A DNA stretch of 64,000 nt from Lactuca virosa (GCA_928212115.1 CAKMRJ010005745.1:93711388-93775387), one strand, 5' to 3'. Numbered from the stretch's first letter, positions 10,445-22,296 are shown. A program made the numbers and translations. Notes: generated by a model from the letters alone, not told the origin.

Positions 10445-11640
10445 TAGTAAGATCCACCAGATAAGTCTTGTGTTTGCATCTTCTTTGTCATCAAATACTT
10501 GAGATCCGCATGATCTGAATACACAATGACTATTGTGCCAAGTAGATATTGTGTAAACTTCTCCAAAACGAACACTATGGCTAATAGCTCATTTTCCGTG
10601 GTAGAGTAGTTGATTTGAGCATTGTCTAGTGTTCTTGATGCATACTAGATCACATGGGAGGCTCTTCCATTCTTTTGACCCAAAACGGCGCCTACAACAT
10701 AGTTTTTTGCATCACACATGATCTCAAAGGGGAGATCCCAATTTGGCGCTTGTATGATGGGGGCAGATGTAAGTAACTCCTTGAGCTTGTCAAAATCCTC
10801 TTTTCACACCTCATTAAACTTGAAATCAACTTCCTTTTGCAAGAGTTGGCACATTGGTCTTGTTATCTTTGAAAAATCTTTGATGAATATTCGGTAGAAA
10901 CCCACATGACCTAAAAAAGAACGAACTTTCCGAACACAAGTCGGGTAAGGTAAGCTGTGAATAACATCAATTTTAGCTTTATCTACCTCTATTCCTTTCT
11001 TTGACATAATGTGACCCAAAATAAGACCTTGAGTCACCATAAAATGACGCTTTTTAAAATTTAAAACCAAATTTGTTTCAATGCATCTTTTCAAAATCTC
11101 GGTGAAATTCATCAAACATTCTTGAAAGCAGTTACCATATACTATAAAATCATCCATAAAAACTTCAATTATGTTTTCAACATATTCCGAGAAAATACTA
11201 GCCATACAACTTTTGAAAGTGGTCAGGGCATTACACAATTCAAATGGCATTCTTCGGTATGCAAAAGTGCCAAATAGACCTGCAAAGGTTGCCTTTTCAT
11301 GGTCTTACGATGCCATCGGGATTTGGTGAAAACCGGAATACCTGTCTAGACAAGAATAATGAGACTTCCCGGCCAACCTTTCTAACATTTGATCAAGGAA
11401 AGGAAATAGAAAATGGTCTTTTCATGTTCTTGCATTGAGTTTTCGGTAGTCAATACATACTCTCCACCCGTTTTGCACACGGGTGGGGACCATAATACCC
11501 TTATTGTTCTTGACCACCGTGATTCCTGTTTTCTTTGGCACTACTTGCACCGGGCTTACGCACTTACTATCTGAGATTGGATAGATCATTCCTGCATCCA
11601 GGAGCTTCAATATCTCTTTCTTCACAAATTACATCATAGG
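10378..11640 (-). pseudogene. Ty3/gypsy reverse transcriptase and RNase H, copy 1
   Basis: From high to low coordinates, 11625-11422 holds the RT start (LKLLDAGMIYPISDSKCVSP, WRVCIDYRKLNART). Then 11250-10804 has FELCNALTTFKSCM, the active-site motif VFMDDF (FMDD form of YxDD), VLNFKKRHFM, GIEVDKAKIDVI and VRSFLGHVGFYR. 10575-10378 has the RNase H segment VIVYSDHADLKYLMTKK. The frame breaks near 11300-11420 and 10600-10800. This is the polymerase part of the gypsy polyprotein. Confidence 0.9.
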
Positions 11641-12772
11641 TGGATTCCATCTTCTTTGTTTATCCCGGCTTGGCTTGCATTCATCCTCCATCAAAATCTT
11701 GTGCATACAAGTGGAGGGGCTTAATCCTTTAATATCCATAATCATCCAACCCATGGCTTCTTTGTGTTCCTTCAACACCTTGAGGAGTTAATCTTCTTCA
11801 AATTCGGTTAGATGAGTGGAAATGATAGCCAGAAGAGTCTCGTTCTTTTCCAAGTATGCATACTTCAAGTGTTGAGGTAGGACCTTCAATTCCAATTCCG
11901 GTGGTTGAACAAGGGAAGGTGGTAACTTTGTATGAATTGGGGGAAATTCAATTTGCTTGAAATGAAATCTTGTGGATTTCTTCACTTCCAAATTATTAAC
12001 CAACTTCTCCACTTCCAGATCTAAAGAATAAAGCTTCAATTTCTCGGCTAGCTTCCCACAATCAAACCCCTTGCTTAGAATCATCTCCAACATATCACCA
12101 TTAGACAACTTAAACAATTCTTGGGTCAGTGGTTCAACAACATCAACAAAATATGCATATGAGACTTCACTAGGATATCTCATAGCATCATAAATATTAA
12201 AGCTTATTGTTTCACCATCAAATTCCATTGTTAAACTACCCGCGTACACATCGATTTTTGTTCTAGCCATGTTTTAAAATGGTCTTCCAAGCAAGATTAG
12301 AGCCGATTTGGAGGAAACTTTTTCCTCTAAATCAATCAGATAGAAATCCGTTGGGAAGACCAATTGATTAACGTGCACCAAAACATCTTGTAAGACACCC
12401 CTAGGAAAAACACTTGATTTATCCGCAAGTGAAATTATGACACCGGTTTCATTTAAAGGCCAGCATTTAACGATTCATATACCGAATAGGTTATGGCATT
12501 AATAGAAGCACCAAGATCAAGCATGGTGCTACTAAAAGTGACATCCCCTATCATGCAAGGAACCGTAAAGATTCCCGGATCTTTACATTTTGGTGGAAGT
12601 TTTCTTTGCAAAGCTGCGGATGCATTTTCATTCATTGAAATCTTTTCATTCCCCTTCGATTTTAATTTATTTGTGCAAAGTTCTTTAAGTTTTTTTCCAT
12701 ATCTAGGGACTTGTTTGATTGCATCAAGTAATGGAATGTTTACATCCACCCTTTGGAAGGTGTTCAGGATCT
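11641..12772 (-). pseudogene. Ty3/gypsy protease and linker, copy 1
   Basis: 12749-12453 carries the retropepsin-like domain: VNIPLLDAIKQVPRYGKK, LPPKCKDPGIFTVPCMIG, and the active-site region STMLDLGASINAI, where DLG replaces the usual DTG/DSG, as is normal in Athila-type elements. 12270-11788 continues with ARTKIDVYAGSLTMEFDGE and the linker to RT. A frameshift near 12450 separates the two pieces. The upstream part is cut off at 12772 by a deletion. Confidence 0.85.
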
Positions 12773-12791
12773 ATTGTGTTATAGTGACTTG
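12773..12791. other. Filler patch at a deletion junction
   Basis: Unit 1 jumps from sequence matching 34511 in unit 2 to sequence matching about 36162, so about 1.65 kb is missing. Between them lies ATTGTGTTATAGTGACTTG, which has no counterpart at either edge but matches 12877-12895 (one mismatch in 19). Confidence 0.7.
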
Positions 12792-13351
12792 GCGAGGGTC
12801 GGGGCTAGAATCGGGTTCGGTGTCACTAGAGGAAGCAGTTTCAACCTCTAGATCCCCTATTATGTGATAGTATGTTATTGTGTTGTAGTGACTTGTAAGA
12901 TCGGTATCCTGATATATAGGATGAGGCTATGCTTAGTGATTTGTACGATTTTTCTGTTTCTCTATTGACTGGTCATATCTATGTTTATCTCTTATGTATA
13001 TGTCGACATGTTGTATGTGGTTGGTTTGAGGTGGACCAATGTAGTCTGACGGTCAAGAGACCCAGGGCGTCCCAGATAGACTGGAGGCCTGAGGGGCGTA
13101 CCAGTCAGGCCGAAGGCCCGGAAACGGTCTAGATAGTTTGTAGGCCCGGTGAGGCGTTCCATTCATGCTGATGGTTCTATGAGCGGTCCAGATAGTCTGC
13201 AAGCTCGGTGAGGCATTCTAGTCAGGCTGATGGCCCTTTATGCATGTTGTCTGTATTAAGCTTATGTTATGTGTTGGTACTTTGGTGGATCTCACTAAGC
13301 GTTGTCTTACAGTTTTGGGTTATGTTTCAGGTACTTCGGATGATTGCGGGA
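12792..13351 (+). mobile_element. Chromovirus-like LTR fragment, copy 1
   Basis: After the first ~65 bases, which belong to the gypsy gag leader, the stretch holds TAAGATCGGTATCCTGATATA and degenerate short repeats (AGTCTG..GGCCCGG.GAGGCGT.CC at 13040-13230), then GGTGGATCTCACTAAGCG and TTTCAGGTACTTCGGATG. I recognise this style from LTRs of Tekay-type chromoviruses, from memory. It is cut at 13351 by the duplication junction; the full version runs on in unit 2 to 36875. Confidence 0.5.
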
Positions 13352-13360
13352 AGGCAAAGG

Positions 13361-14577
13361 CATATCAATTGGTGCAGGGAGCTTCGATAACGAAGATACA
13401 ACAATTTTTGAGCTCAAGGAAGAAATTGGAGTTCTAAATCAAAAGCTTATCGAGAAAGACATATTGATTGGAACTCTAGATGTTAGAGTTTCCGAGCTTG
13501 AGAGAGAAAATGCTCAAAAGTCAAGGCAAATTTCTGATTTGCAGCTAAATCTTGCTGCTCTCTCTGCTGAATACTTTGATTTGAAGAACAAGTTGATCAG
13601 CAAATTTGGTGACAAATTCAAAACGTCTATCAGTGCACCTAATGAAGCTAATGCATCCTCAAGTGTACCTGCCCCAACATCTCAAGATATTCCTTGTCAG
13701 GCTAGTGCAACTTGAATTGTTGACAGATTTGATAATGAAACTGCTCATGCTGATCCCAGAGTAATCCTGAAGCTATCTCAGAGACAAGCCAAAACTCAAG
13801 GAAAAGGGAAATTATTTTTCATGAAAAACTCTGATCAAAACGTTCGTGGAGATCAGCCCCAATTGAGTGTCACTGAGCTTAGTAAAAAGAGGTTCCAAGC
13901 CAAGTATGGAGATAGGTCGAGAATAAAGGTGTGGGGATTTGACAACAATAAGAATATCTGGGTGGTCAAAAGAAAATGTGGCAATGCGGAGTACTATGCA
14001 CACCAAAATGACTTCAGTTCTTGGACTAAAGTTGATCTTGCAAAATTAGCTAGTGCTCCCTTCCACAACCCATCGAATGATCCTCATGGGACTGAATTCA
14101 AGCTTTTCTTGGAGAACCAAGTAAAAAGGAAGTTCAATGTGATGAATACCGCAAACTATTTCATGAAGAAATTCAAAGGCGTACTTGATCCCAACACCAA
14201 CCGAACCGTGAAGAATGTGATGTGGCCTCCTACCAAGAATATGCAACAAATTCCCATTTTTTCAGCAGTCACGTGACGGTTCTCTGCGAAATATGGAATA
14301 TTGGGTTTTTGATGAGGCCACAACCACTGTCGTCATCAAGCTTCCGACTGGTACTATTCATCTTCTTGAAGCGAAGGATCTCTTACAGTTCGGTGAGCGA
14401 GATATCCGTACTCTGACAGAGCATCAGATCGTGGTCAATAATGACATTTTGGAGGTTTCTGCCAAAGAATTCACTGGCATGGTTACTGAAATCATAAACA
14501 AGTGAATGTGGGCAGGTGCTATGGGAAGCTCAGATGTGCTGATCGTCGACAAGCCTTGATATCAAGCTAGCATCAAA
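13361..14577 (+). pseudogene. Second ORF of the SIRE-like element, C-terminal half, copy 2
   Basis: It starts inside the ORF because of the duplication junction. The pieces 13344-13715 (coiled coil: ELKEEIGVLNQKLIEKD, SELERENAQKSRQ) and 13821-14276 (KVWGFDNNKNIWVVKRK, AEYYAHQNDFSSWTKVDL, FMKKFKGVLDPNTNRT) are open. The region between them has a TGA at about 13713, and a shift follows near 14276. It is better kept than copy 1, and it shows the 72 bases missing there. Function unknown; the predicted coiled coil suggests self-association. Confidence 0.6.
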
Positions 14578-14590
14578 CCAATGGGGAGAT

Positions 14591-14959
14591 TGTTAGGACC
14601 TATTTTGTTGGTTTGTGCAAGGCATATATATTTGGTAGGCTTTGTTATTGTCTATTAGGGCTTATTTGGTGTTTTCGGTTGGTTGGACCGAAATCAGCCT
14701 TGATTTTGGTCCATTGGTGTTTTCGGTTGTGAGTTTGCTTGTTCATTTGTGTACCCTATAAAAGGATTCTGACATGACCAGTTATAGGTAAATAGTTTTC
14801 GGTCATAGCCTTGTGATAGGATCCTTTGTACCATATGATTTCGGTGATAAAATCGTGTTCATTTGGATTAATTTCGCTTCTTCTTCTTCTTCTTCTTGAT
14901 TCATTCTGTTTTGATTGATATTGTTTGATCACTAGTTGGTTCAAAGTTTGGGACTTACA
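14591..14959 (+). mobile_element. 3' LTR of the SIRE-like element, copy 2
   Basis: Duplicate of the LTR at 5831-6196, starting TGTTAGGACC and ending GGGACTTACA, with TATAAAAGG at 14757-14765. The polypurine tract before it has mutated to ATGGGGAGAT. It was copied by the segmental duplication, not by a second transposition, because the flanking gypsy sequence is the same in both. Confidence 0.75.
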
Positions 14960-16598
14960 AATGCTAATGCCCTAAGCTAAATGTTATGCAAAAATAAAAT
15001 GAAGAAAAGAAGAAAATAAAATATTTTTGTAATTGTATAAAATAATAATTAAAAAAATTGAATGCAAATTAGCTTAGAACTAATATGATACGCAACCTAA
15101 CTAAAAAAATGCATGAAAAAGTAAAATGGAATACCCCACCCCAAGCTTAAGAACAAGCATTTTCCACAATGCTTAAGAGCAGAAATGACCTTAATCCAAG
15201 GATCGGGCGGCGGAAAATGTCTGTGGCGGTAGTGGTAGTCCCACATGTCCTGGACTGTACCAGTCTACTAACGTGAGTTGCCACATCCTGAATGGCTCGG
15301 GGATTTTCCTGTGTTTCACTGTCGATGTGCTGAACGGTGGAGAACATTGTGGTGAACTGGTCAAAGAATGTAGAGGGGAAATATGATGGGATCTCGTGTC
15401 CCCCTACTGCTGCGGATGATATTGAGGCTGGTTAAAATGTTTTGAGGGACCTGGAAGTGGTCATGCTGATACATCGGCTGCTGCATTGGAGACTGGTCAA
15501 AATGGTCTTCCGCCTTGGGTAGCTCTTCTTCATCTTCTTGTTCCTCATCCTCAGAGTCGAGTAGTACACCCACTGCATTCAACTGATCCAGCGGGAGCCA
15601 AGTGCCGAGGACATTCCTTAAGAATGAATCACCAACCCAGCTGGGGAGGATGTAAACCGGATGCTTGTCACCGTCAAGCCAACTGTACAAGTCATTGCCC
15701 CGACTAGCCAACATCTCCACTCGCTCAAGAGAGAATCAATCCAGTGTAATGTTAGGGTGGTAGTGATAACCAGGAAAGTAATCGGGGGCGGGGAAGTCTA
15801 GGCCGACGACTCGACCTATGATGGTAATAAGCCCCCCAATATTGATTACTCTGATGGTGTGCTGACAAACGGCCTCGCATTTATCGAGGAAAAATGTGGA
15901 GAAATCAGCTTCACCACCTCGTGACATGCAGTATGGAAAGAAGAGCCTGCATCTATTTTATTTGACCCATATCAAGGTGACCGAAGATGCTTCTGGTGAG
16001 AATTCAGTGCGCAATTCGCCAACAAGGATGAACTATATTTTTGGCCCTTTGGCGGCTCGGATTGAACGTGTCGAGACCGGTTAGTTTAGACGAAAAACGA
16101 GTGTTGGGAGAACTCAAGCACCTGATGTACTCTTGAGAACAGATAGTTGCATCATTTGTATGATCGACTCCTATGATGGAATTCAGCCGTCTGATGAGAT
16201 CTGATGATTCTGACCCTGTAATTGGAAAGTAGGGACTTTGGCTTCATGATCTGCAGTGAAGGTGGACAAGAATTCTAGTGTGGGCTCTTTGTAGGTCCTA
16301 TCACAAAGATTACGAAAATCACCCCAACACATCCTACGGAACATAGTTTCCACACCGATATGCACCCCATGCTTCGTCATTGACTCTTCGTTGTAAAACT
16401 TTGTGGTCTGGATTGGACTTTCACGACGGTTAGACCGATAGATTTTGATTTCTGCCTTTGTAAGGTAATGATCGCTTCCCTTATTTCCTCTTTTCTTTCA
16501 TTTTCCTGTGGCTTTTTGTGAAGTTCCGGCGACATCCTATTGCGGGTTAGGATCAACGGATGATCTGTGGGTGCGTGCTCGAGCTGTAGTTTTGCCAA
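14960..16598 (-). pseudogene. ATHILA-like ORF downstream of gypsy pol, copy 2
   Basis: Read from 16598 down. The pieces are MAKLQLEHAPTDHPLILTRN with KKPQENERKEEIREAI (16598-16377), TKHGVHIGVETMFRRMCWG (16380-16183), CEAVCQHTIRVINIGGLITI (15927-15736), and MEMLASRGNDLYSWLDGDKH with VLGTWLPLDQLNAVG and an acidic stretch (15720-15361). The last two pieces are open end to end but separated by one stop or shift. The arrangement fits an ATHILA ORF-1-like protein in the envelope position. The low end, 14960-15140, is A-rich without a gene. Confidence 0.55.
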
Positions 16599-16886
16599 TT
16601 TTTAGGATCTACAATAACAAAAACAATCCACCAAAGTAAACTCTCTCCTCTCCACTCTCAAAATAATATAACAACGTTTAAATCGAGCACAAACAATTCC
16701 AATAAAAAATAGCACCCAACTTTTGACAATTCATAACGATTTTAAACAACACCAGTCGGTTCCATTTGACAATTCCAACAAAAATTCGGTAGCATTTCTA
16801 GTCAAAATGAACAAATCCCAACCAAAGTTTAAACACTTTTTAATCAAGTTTCCAAGCAAAATAGACCAATCTCAACCATTCTCAAA
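16597..16886. other. 290-base segment present only in unit 2
   Basis: A/C-rich non-coding sequence (e.g. ACAATAACAAAAACAATCC). Both edges share TTT with the joint in unit 1 (GTAGTTTCTAAATAG at about 7840), so unit 1 most likely lost it by a short-homology deletion. Confidence 0.55.
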
Positions 16887-18030
16887 CCAATCTTTCTAAA
16901 TAGTCTGGGTAATAACTAACGATCCTAGGCAATTTTCAAAGCATAATTGGTTGAAATTATTGTATTAGAGCAATGCAATGTAATAAAAACGAAGGAAAGA
17001 AGATACCCGATTCGATCGTTTTCGTCCCCAAAAATTAAACTTGAACCCGAAATCCACTACCGTGCACCCCAAGCTTAGTGGTTGTTCATGGGTGCCAAAA
17101 TACAAGACTTGTTCAATAAAACAATATTTTCAACTGATTCTTGCAAAAAATCCAGCGGCGGCTCGTGGTGGCTCAAAAATTCCGGCAAAACTTTTGGTGA
17201 GAAATTGCAGTTTCGTTCGGTTAGAAGTACAGAGGTTGGAAAAAGAAGCACTTTGGTGGTGTCGGAATTGCGAGAGGTGGCCGGAAAATGGTCGAAAAGC
17301 GGCAAGGTGGTGGTCGTGGGGCCCCCAAGTTCGGCAATAGATCGGAGAATATTTTGGGTGGGATTTGTAGAGGAGGAAAAATGGTGAAGAATGGCGGTGT
17401 TCTCGCAGGATTCCGACCGGTAGAACTCCGGGAAATCAAGTTTTTGTGGGAAGCAGGTGTTTGTGTTCTTGACTTATTGAGAGAGAATGGTGGAGGTGTT
17501 GTAGGGTTTAATGAAGAAGAAGAGTGGCTGAAGAGTTTAATCCATGCGTCAAATGAAGTCAAACTCGGTCAATGTTAGTCAACTCATTAAAACACCCGGT
17601 CAACGAAAGTCAAAGATTAGTCAACAAAATTGGGTTTGGTCATTGGTATGTGAACGGGTCGCGCAAGGCAGCACTCTACCGTGCAGATCTCTCAGGGTGA
17701 GGGTGCATTCCGAGTCACATGTTTCAACCATGCAGCTCTACCTGCACAGGGAGGCCACACACGGGAACACGGTCACGTAAGGGGGGTGCGTAAGTGGGAC
17801 GCGAAGGACGGCGCAGGCTAGTGTAGACTGCAGGTCCGACTTCATTTTGCTTTAATTTATTGGCACTCTTGGCTTGCATTTTAAGTCCTAAACAATTGGA
17901 AAACTTATTTCTTCAAAGATGACTCCAAAATAAACATCAAAATATCTTTAAAACTTATCTATTCGAATTCAAAGACATGAAAGCATAATGCTTTGCAAAA
18001 ATGCCCTTCTTTAACGTCTTTAGCGAGACG
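16887..18030 (-). other. Gypsy spacer between integrase and the ATHILA-like ORF, copy 2
   Basis: Counterpart of 7850-9030. No supported gene. Short frames at 17041-17578 on both strands overlap each other and have biased composition (GGTGGTCG/CCGGC). A tRNA primer site or LTR border could not be placed. Confidence 0.5.
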
Positions 18031-18045
18031 TCCTCCTAGCTTGAT

Positions 18046-19472
18046 TCAACACCTCGGGACATCCAAATGGATGATTTTAAGAGCATTTGCATTAAAACCT
18101 TCATAGATTGGCTTCAAAGGGTACCCATTGACTTTCAACATTAGTCCCATTTCTTCACTTTGGATCTCTACTGCTCCATGGTTAAAAGTTTTAATTACAA
18201 AAAAAGGCCCAATCCACCTTGATCTTAACTTGCCCGAAAATAACTTCAATCGTGAATGGTAAAGTAAGACCATATGTCCCGGATTAAAATGCTTCCGGGT
18301 GATGGACTTGTCATGGAAAAGCTTCGTTTTCTCCTTGTAAATTTTCGAATTTTCATAAGAGTCATTCCTTAATTCTTCTAACTCTTGAAGTTGAAGCTTC
18401 CTATATCTTCCTGCATCGTCAATGTTGAAGTTGCATTGCTTGACCGCCCAAAATGGACGGTGCTCTAATTCTACGGGAAGATGACATGGCTTTCCAAAAA
18501 CGAATCTAAATGGAGACATGCCTATCGGTGTCTTGTAAGCGGTCCGGTAGGCCCAGAAGGCATCATCAAGCCTCAACCTCCAAACCTTTCTTGTTGTATT
18601 CACCGTTTTCTCAAGGATGGACTTTACTTCCCAATCTGAAACATCCACTTGACCACTCGTTTGGGGTTGATAGACGGTAGAGACACGGTGGGTCACATTG
18701 TACTTCTTCGATAAAGCCTCCATCATCTTGTTGTAAAAATGCATCCCTCTGTCACTAATCAATGCCCTAGGCACACCAAATCTCACAAAAATATTAGACT
18801 TTAAAAACTCGATAACCGTTTTGGCATCCTCCAATCTTGTAGCTTTGGCTTCCACCCATTTAGAAACATAATCAACCGCGGGTAAGATGTAAATATTGCC
18901 AAATGAGATGGGAAATGGGCCTGTAAAATCCAAAAACTTCACAAAAAAAGGATTGGATTTTGTGGCATTTGGTTGTTTTAAGAAATATTCCCCGTCCTTT
19001 GGCACCGTTCACAACTTTTACAAAATAGATAACAATCGCGTGACATGTTTGGCCATAATCCACATTCAAGAACTTTTCTCAAAGTTCGATTAGGTTCGAA
19101 GTGTCCCCTACGAGCAAATTCATGACAAAATTGCAAAATGGATTGATGTTCTTGTTGGGGCACACATCTCCTAATGATTTGATCAGGACAATGTTTCCAC
19201 AAATAAGGTTCACACCACACATAGTATTTTGCATCACTTTTCAATTTATCTTTTTGAGCACGTGTGAATATGTCGGGATACCTTTTCGTGACCAAAAATT
19301 TAACGATGTCGGCATACCATGGAATAGATTGTGTAAAGGAAAAGAGATGCTTGTCCAGAAACTCGTGCCGCAATGGGAGAGGAGTTTCATTTGAAGTGAT
19401 CCGGCTTAGATGGTCGGTAAAAAGATTTTTGCATCCAATCTTGTCTCGAATTTCCAAGTAAAATTCTTGCAA
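18046..19472 (-). pseudogene. Ty3/gypsy integrase, Athila/Tat-like, copy 2
   Basis: Two overlapping open pieces. 19472-18978 carries RNase H remnants and the HHCC zinc region (ILQFCHEFARRGHFEPNR, CKSCERCQRTGNIS). 19005-18046 carries the core with LDFTGPFPISFGN, ALISDRGMHFYNKM and VSDWEVKSILEKTV (D,D,E), then AYRTAYKTPIGMSPFRFVFG and the C-terminal part SRWIGPFFVIKTFNHGAVEI. The second piece is 319 codons without a stop, the longest gypsy ORF here. A 14-base deletion near 18930, relative to copy 1, links the two frames wrongly, so the protein would not be made whole. Confidence 0.9.
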
Positions 19473-19771
19473 TAGTAAGATCCACCAGATAAGTCTTGCG
19501 TTTGCATCTTCTTTGTCATCAAATACTTGAGAGCCGCATGATCTGAATACACAATGACTTTTGTGCCAAGTAGATATTGTCTAAACTTCTCCAAAACGAA
19601 CAATATGGCTAATAGCTCATTTTCCGTGGTAGAGTAGTTGATTTGAGCATTGTCTAGTGTTCGTGATGCATACTAGATCACATGGGAGGCTCTTCCATTC
19701 TTTTGACCCAAAATGGCGCCTATAGCATAGTTTCTTGCATCACACATGATCTCAAAGGGGAGATCCCAATT
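19406..19771 (-). pseudogene. Gypsy RNase H, copy 2, cut by an insertion
   Basis: VFVLEKFRQYLLGTKVIVYS and DHAALKYLMTKKMQTQDLS are visible. The frame is open only in part. The domain stops at 19771, where the three-LTR copia element inserted after CAATT; the rest resumes at 26855. Confidence 0.8.
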
Positions 19772-20003
19772 TGTAAGTCCCCAAAATGCTTGTGTATCAA
19801 ACAGATCCGTTTAATGGTGCGGAATCCCAATCAAACGGATGATGCCAGATCAAAATAGAAGAGAAGGAGGAGAAGAATAACTTGAATCTTGAATGTATTG
19901 ATGATATGATTGAAGTTCCTTACACAAGATTCGCTTTCTCTCTCTAGAAAACACCTTGAGATTCACACACTTAAGCTCCTTTCTTTCTCTCCTCCCTATA
20001 ACA

Positions 20004-20073
<70 letters not shown>

Positions 20074-20214
20074 ACATGGGTAATATGGGCCGTAAATGGG
20101 TTTACGGCCGTAAACACCCACCTGGCCGTAAACCTAACCGTAAACTCATAAAACATTACAGAAAAATACAATCAACTAGAAAAGCAAAGTATAAACCAAT
20201 ATTTTGACCCAACA
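19772..20214 (-). mobile_element. 3' LTR of the three-LTR element
   Basis: On the plus strand it begins TGTAAGTCCCC and ends GACCCAACA. It contains a TA microsatellite (about 20007-20071) and GTTTACGGCCGTAAAC (20100-20115), a 16-base perfect palindrome. The complement of a polypurine tract, ATCTCCCCCTT, follows at 20215. Confidence 0.9.
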
Positions 20215-21467
20215 ATCTCCCCCTTGGTTTATAACTTTCTTTTCTTAATTGACCCAACAAGCTCCCCCTAAAAAGTAGCTGGCTTTTCTTGTTAATCTTC
20301 ATTGGGAGCTTGGCTTCAGCATTAATCTTCAAATTCTTCACAGCTTCAAGATGAACATGATGAATCTTCAATAATTGACTTCATCTTGAGCAGTTGGGCA
20401 TTTCTTCAAGATTTGACTCTGAACGTACATTGGGTCAGGAGGCTTGATGTACTGATTCTTGAAAGATAGCGCTTTCAGCTTGAGAATCTTCAGAGAGAAC
20501 AAATCTTCTGGATCACTTCAGCAGGTTCAAGATAGCAGCAGACTGATTGAGGAGGCTTCAATGCAATCCGTCACCTAATCTTCAAGTGCAGCTTCACCTT
20601 GCTTCTGGGGTTGAAAGATTGAATGTCGAAAGAATAATCTTCATTTCTTGCTCCTTCGAATGAGAATTCTTCGATGATCACGGATGAAGCCTTGGCTCAG
20701 AAATCTTCGACACAAACTCCATGAGTTTCATCTTCACCTGAATTCACTTTTCAAGACAAAACAAAACTAAAAGAAAATTTAGCACACAATATTTTTGGTT
20801 TTTCATATTTTCTGAAAAAAATAAAACAGAAACAAAAATATTTTTGGACTTTTGATTTTCTTGAACAAGAAATAAAACAGAATATAACATTTTTTTTTAA
20901 TTTTCCCCCTAAATTTGTGCATAGAGAAAAACTATGAACAAATTTAACAGAAACAAAAATATTTTTGGATTTTTGATTTTCTTGAACAAGAAATAAAAGA
21001 ATATAACACTATTTTTTGATTTTGAATTTTTTTGATTTTTGTTTGTTTTTTTGAATTTTTTTAATTCCCCCTAAATTTGTGCATAGAGAAAAAACTATGA
21101 ACAAATTTAACAAAAACAAAAATATTTGGGATCAAAGTTGTGAGACAGTCTTAACTTTGTTTATCAGAACCTTCACCTTCATGAATAGATCTAGTCAATT
21201 GCTGGTATTGTGGTCCACTTAAACACGAAGAATATTGACAAACTTTTCTAAATAAACTATTTTGCTGACGACGACCACGGGTATTGTTGTCCACTTAAAT
21301 TAAGCAATGAGATCTACAGACAACCTCTAAATGGTTCAATTTTAGTTGCACTAGAACGTGTTCCCCACTTCCCGATATACCCTGGTTATCAAAAGAACTT
21401 CCTAAGGACTCCTTACTTTAGGTGAGTAAACAATTATTAAGGAGGAAGTCAGATTTTGAGATAGATG

Positions 21468-21523
21468 CATATGTTGTGTCCCAGGTCGGATCTCTTTCAA
21501 TCACGCAGATAGGACAACATATG
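21468..21523 (-). repeat. Copia 3' hairpin module 3, antisense copy
   Basis: Arms CATATGTTGT and ACAACATATG pair perfectly over ten bases, and the shared loop core (GGTCGGATCTC) lies between them. Confidence 0.75.
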
Positions 21524-21563
21524 ACTAACAGAAGTAGAGGGTTATAGAGATAGTAGGGTGTTG

Positions 21564-21617
21564 CATATGATGTGTCCCAGGTCGGATCTTTCGATCATGC
21601 AGAGGGGACATCATATG
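21564..21617 (-). repeat. Copia 3' hairpin module 2, antisense copy
   Basis: Arms CATATGATGT and ACATCATATG pair perfectly. The arm differs from the neighbouring module (GATGT instead of GTTGT), and the opposite arm carries the matching change (ACATC). Confidence 0.8.
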
Positions 21618-21671
21618 GCTCACAGATAGGAAGAATTGCAGAGATAAAGAAAATGCATAGAAATAGAGTTG

Positions 21672-21727
21672 CATATGTTGCAATCCAGGTCGGATCTCTT
21701 CCAATCACGCAGAGGAAGCAACATATG
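21672..21727 (-). repeat. Copia 3' hairpin module 1, antisense copy
   Basis: Arms CATATGTTGC and GCAACATATG pair perfectly; again the last base of the arm differs from the other modules with the pair kept. Confidence 0.8.
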
Positions 21728-22296
21728 ACTGACAGATAGAAAGCAAGAAAATAATTTCCTACAGACCTACTTTATCAGAACCCCCCAGTCGCCCTATCAG
21801 AACTAGAATTAAGGACATAAGTCCGTACATCAAGGAAAAGTTGAACCACTGTTCCAGATGCGTATTAATTTAGTGTATCCTGTAGGCTCCCGTGTTTATC
21901 TCACTGCTTAATCTACCCGAGCGTCGTATGGTCAGTCCAAACAATCCTAACTAAATCCACACTGTCAAATCCTTCGTGCCTACCAGCACATTGAACATAG
22001 AGTCAAGACAATTCAGATTCAGTCCTTTACACATGTTTTAGACTGCCCATTATCACTTTCTTGATATCACTTCCCAAATAATGCCTACTAACGAAAAACT
22101 ATAAGAAATTGTCTTTAAAACGAATCAGATTAAGATAAACTCAGGAGTATAGAGAAGAAAACGCACACCGTAATTCACCGATTGAATTTGCATCCAAAAG
22201 GTCTGAGAACAGCACGCATAATCTCAGAACAAATCCAAAAAATTCTTCATGTCATTAAGCACTAACCCCATGTGATCCCTTCCTTTCTTCCCTTCC

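Larger units (their letters stand above)
4666..13360. repeat. Tandem segmental duplication, unit 1
   Basis: The block 4675-13360 is repeated at 13361-36729 once later insertions are removed from the second copy. Both contain, in order, the C-terminal half of the copia second ORF, the copia LTR, the gypsy 3' ORF, integrase, RNase H, RT, protease and a chromovirus LTR fragment. The nine bases AGGCAAAGG stand at the left end (4666-4674), the junction (13352-13360) and the right end (36721-36729). Unit 1 lacks the gypsy gag region found in unit 2. Confidence 0.9.
20215..22296 (-). other. 3' non-coding tract of the SIRE-like element
   Basis: No gene. It holds the polypurine tract, about 560 bases rich in CTTCAAG/CTTGA words, two tandem copies of a segment around AAATTTGTGCATAGAGAAAA (20925 and 21075), three hairpin modules (21468-21727) and AGAACCCCCCAGTCGCCC (about 21778). 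It matches 381-2330 in reverse. The junction with the protease remnant near 22200-22297 marks where pol was lost. Confidence 0.7.

Noticed and set aside
19850..20171. Frames with long Ile-Tyr runs, also at 25317-25576 and 26550-26811
   Set aside because: They are translations of TA and AC microsatellites inside LTRs.
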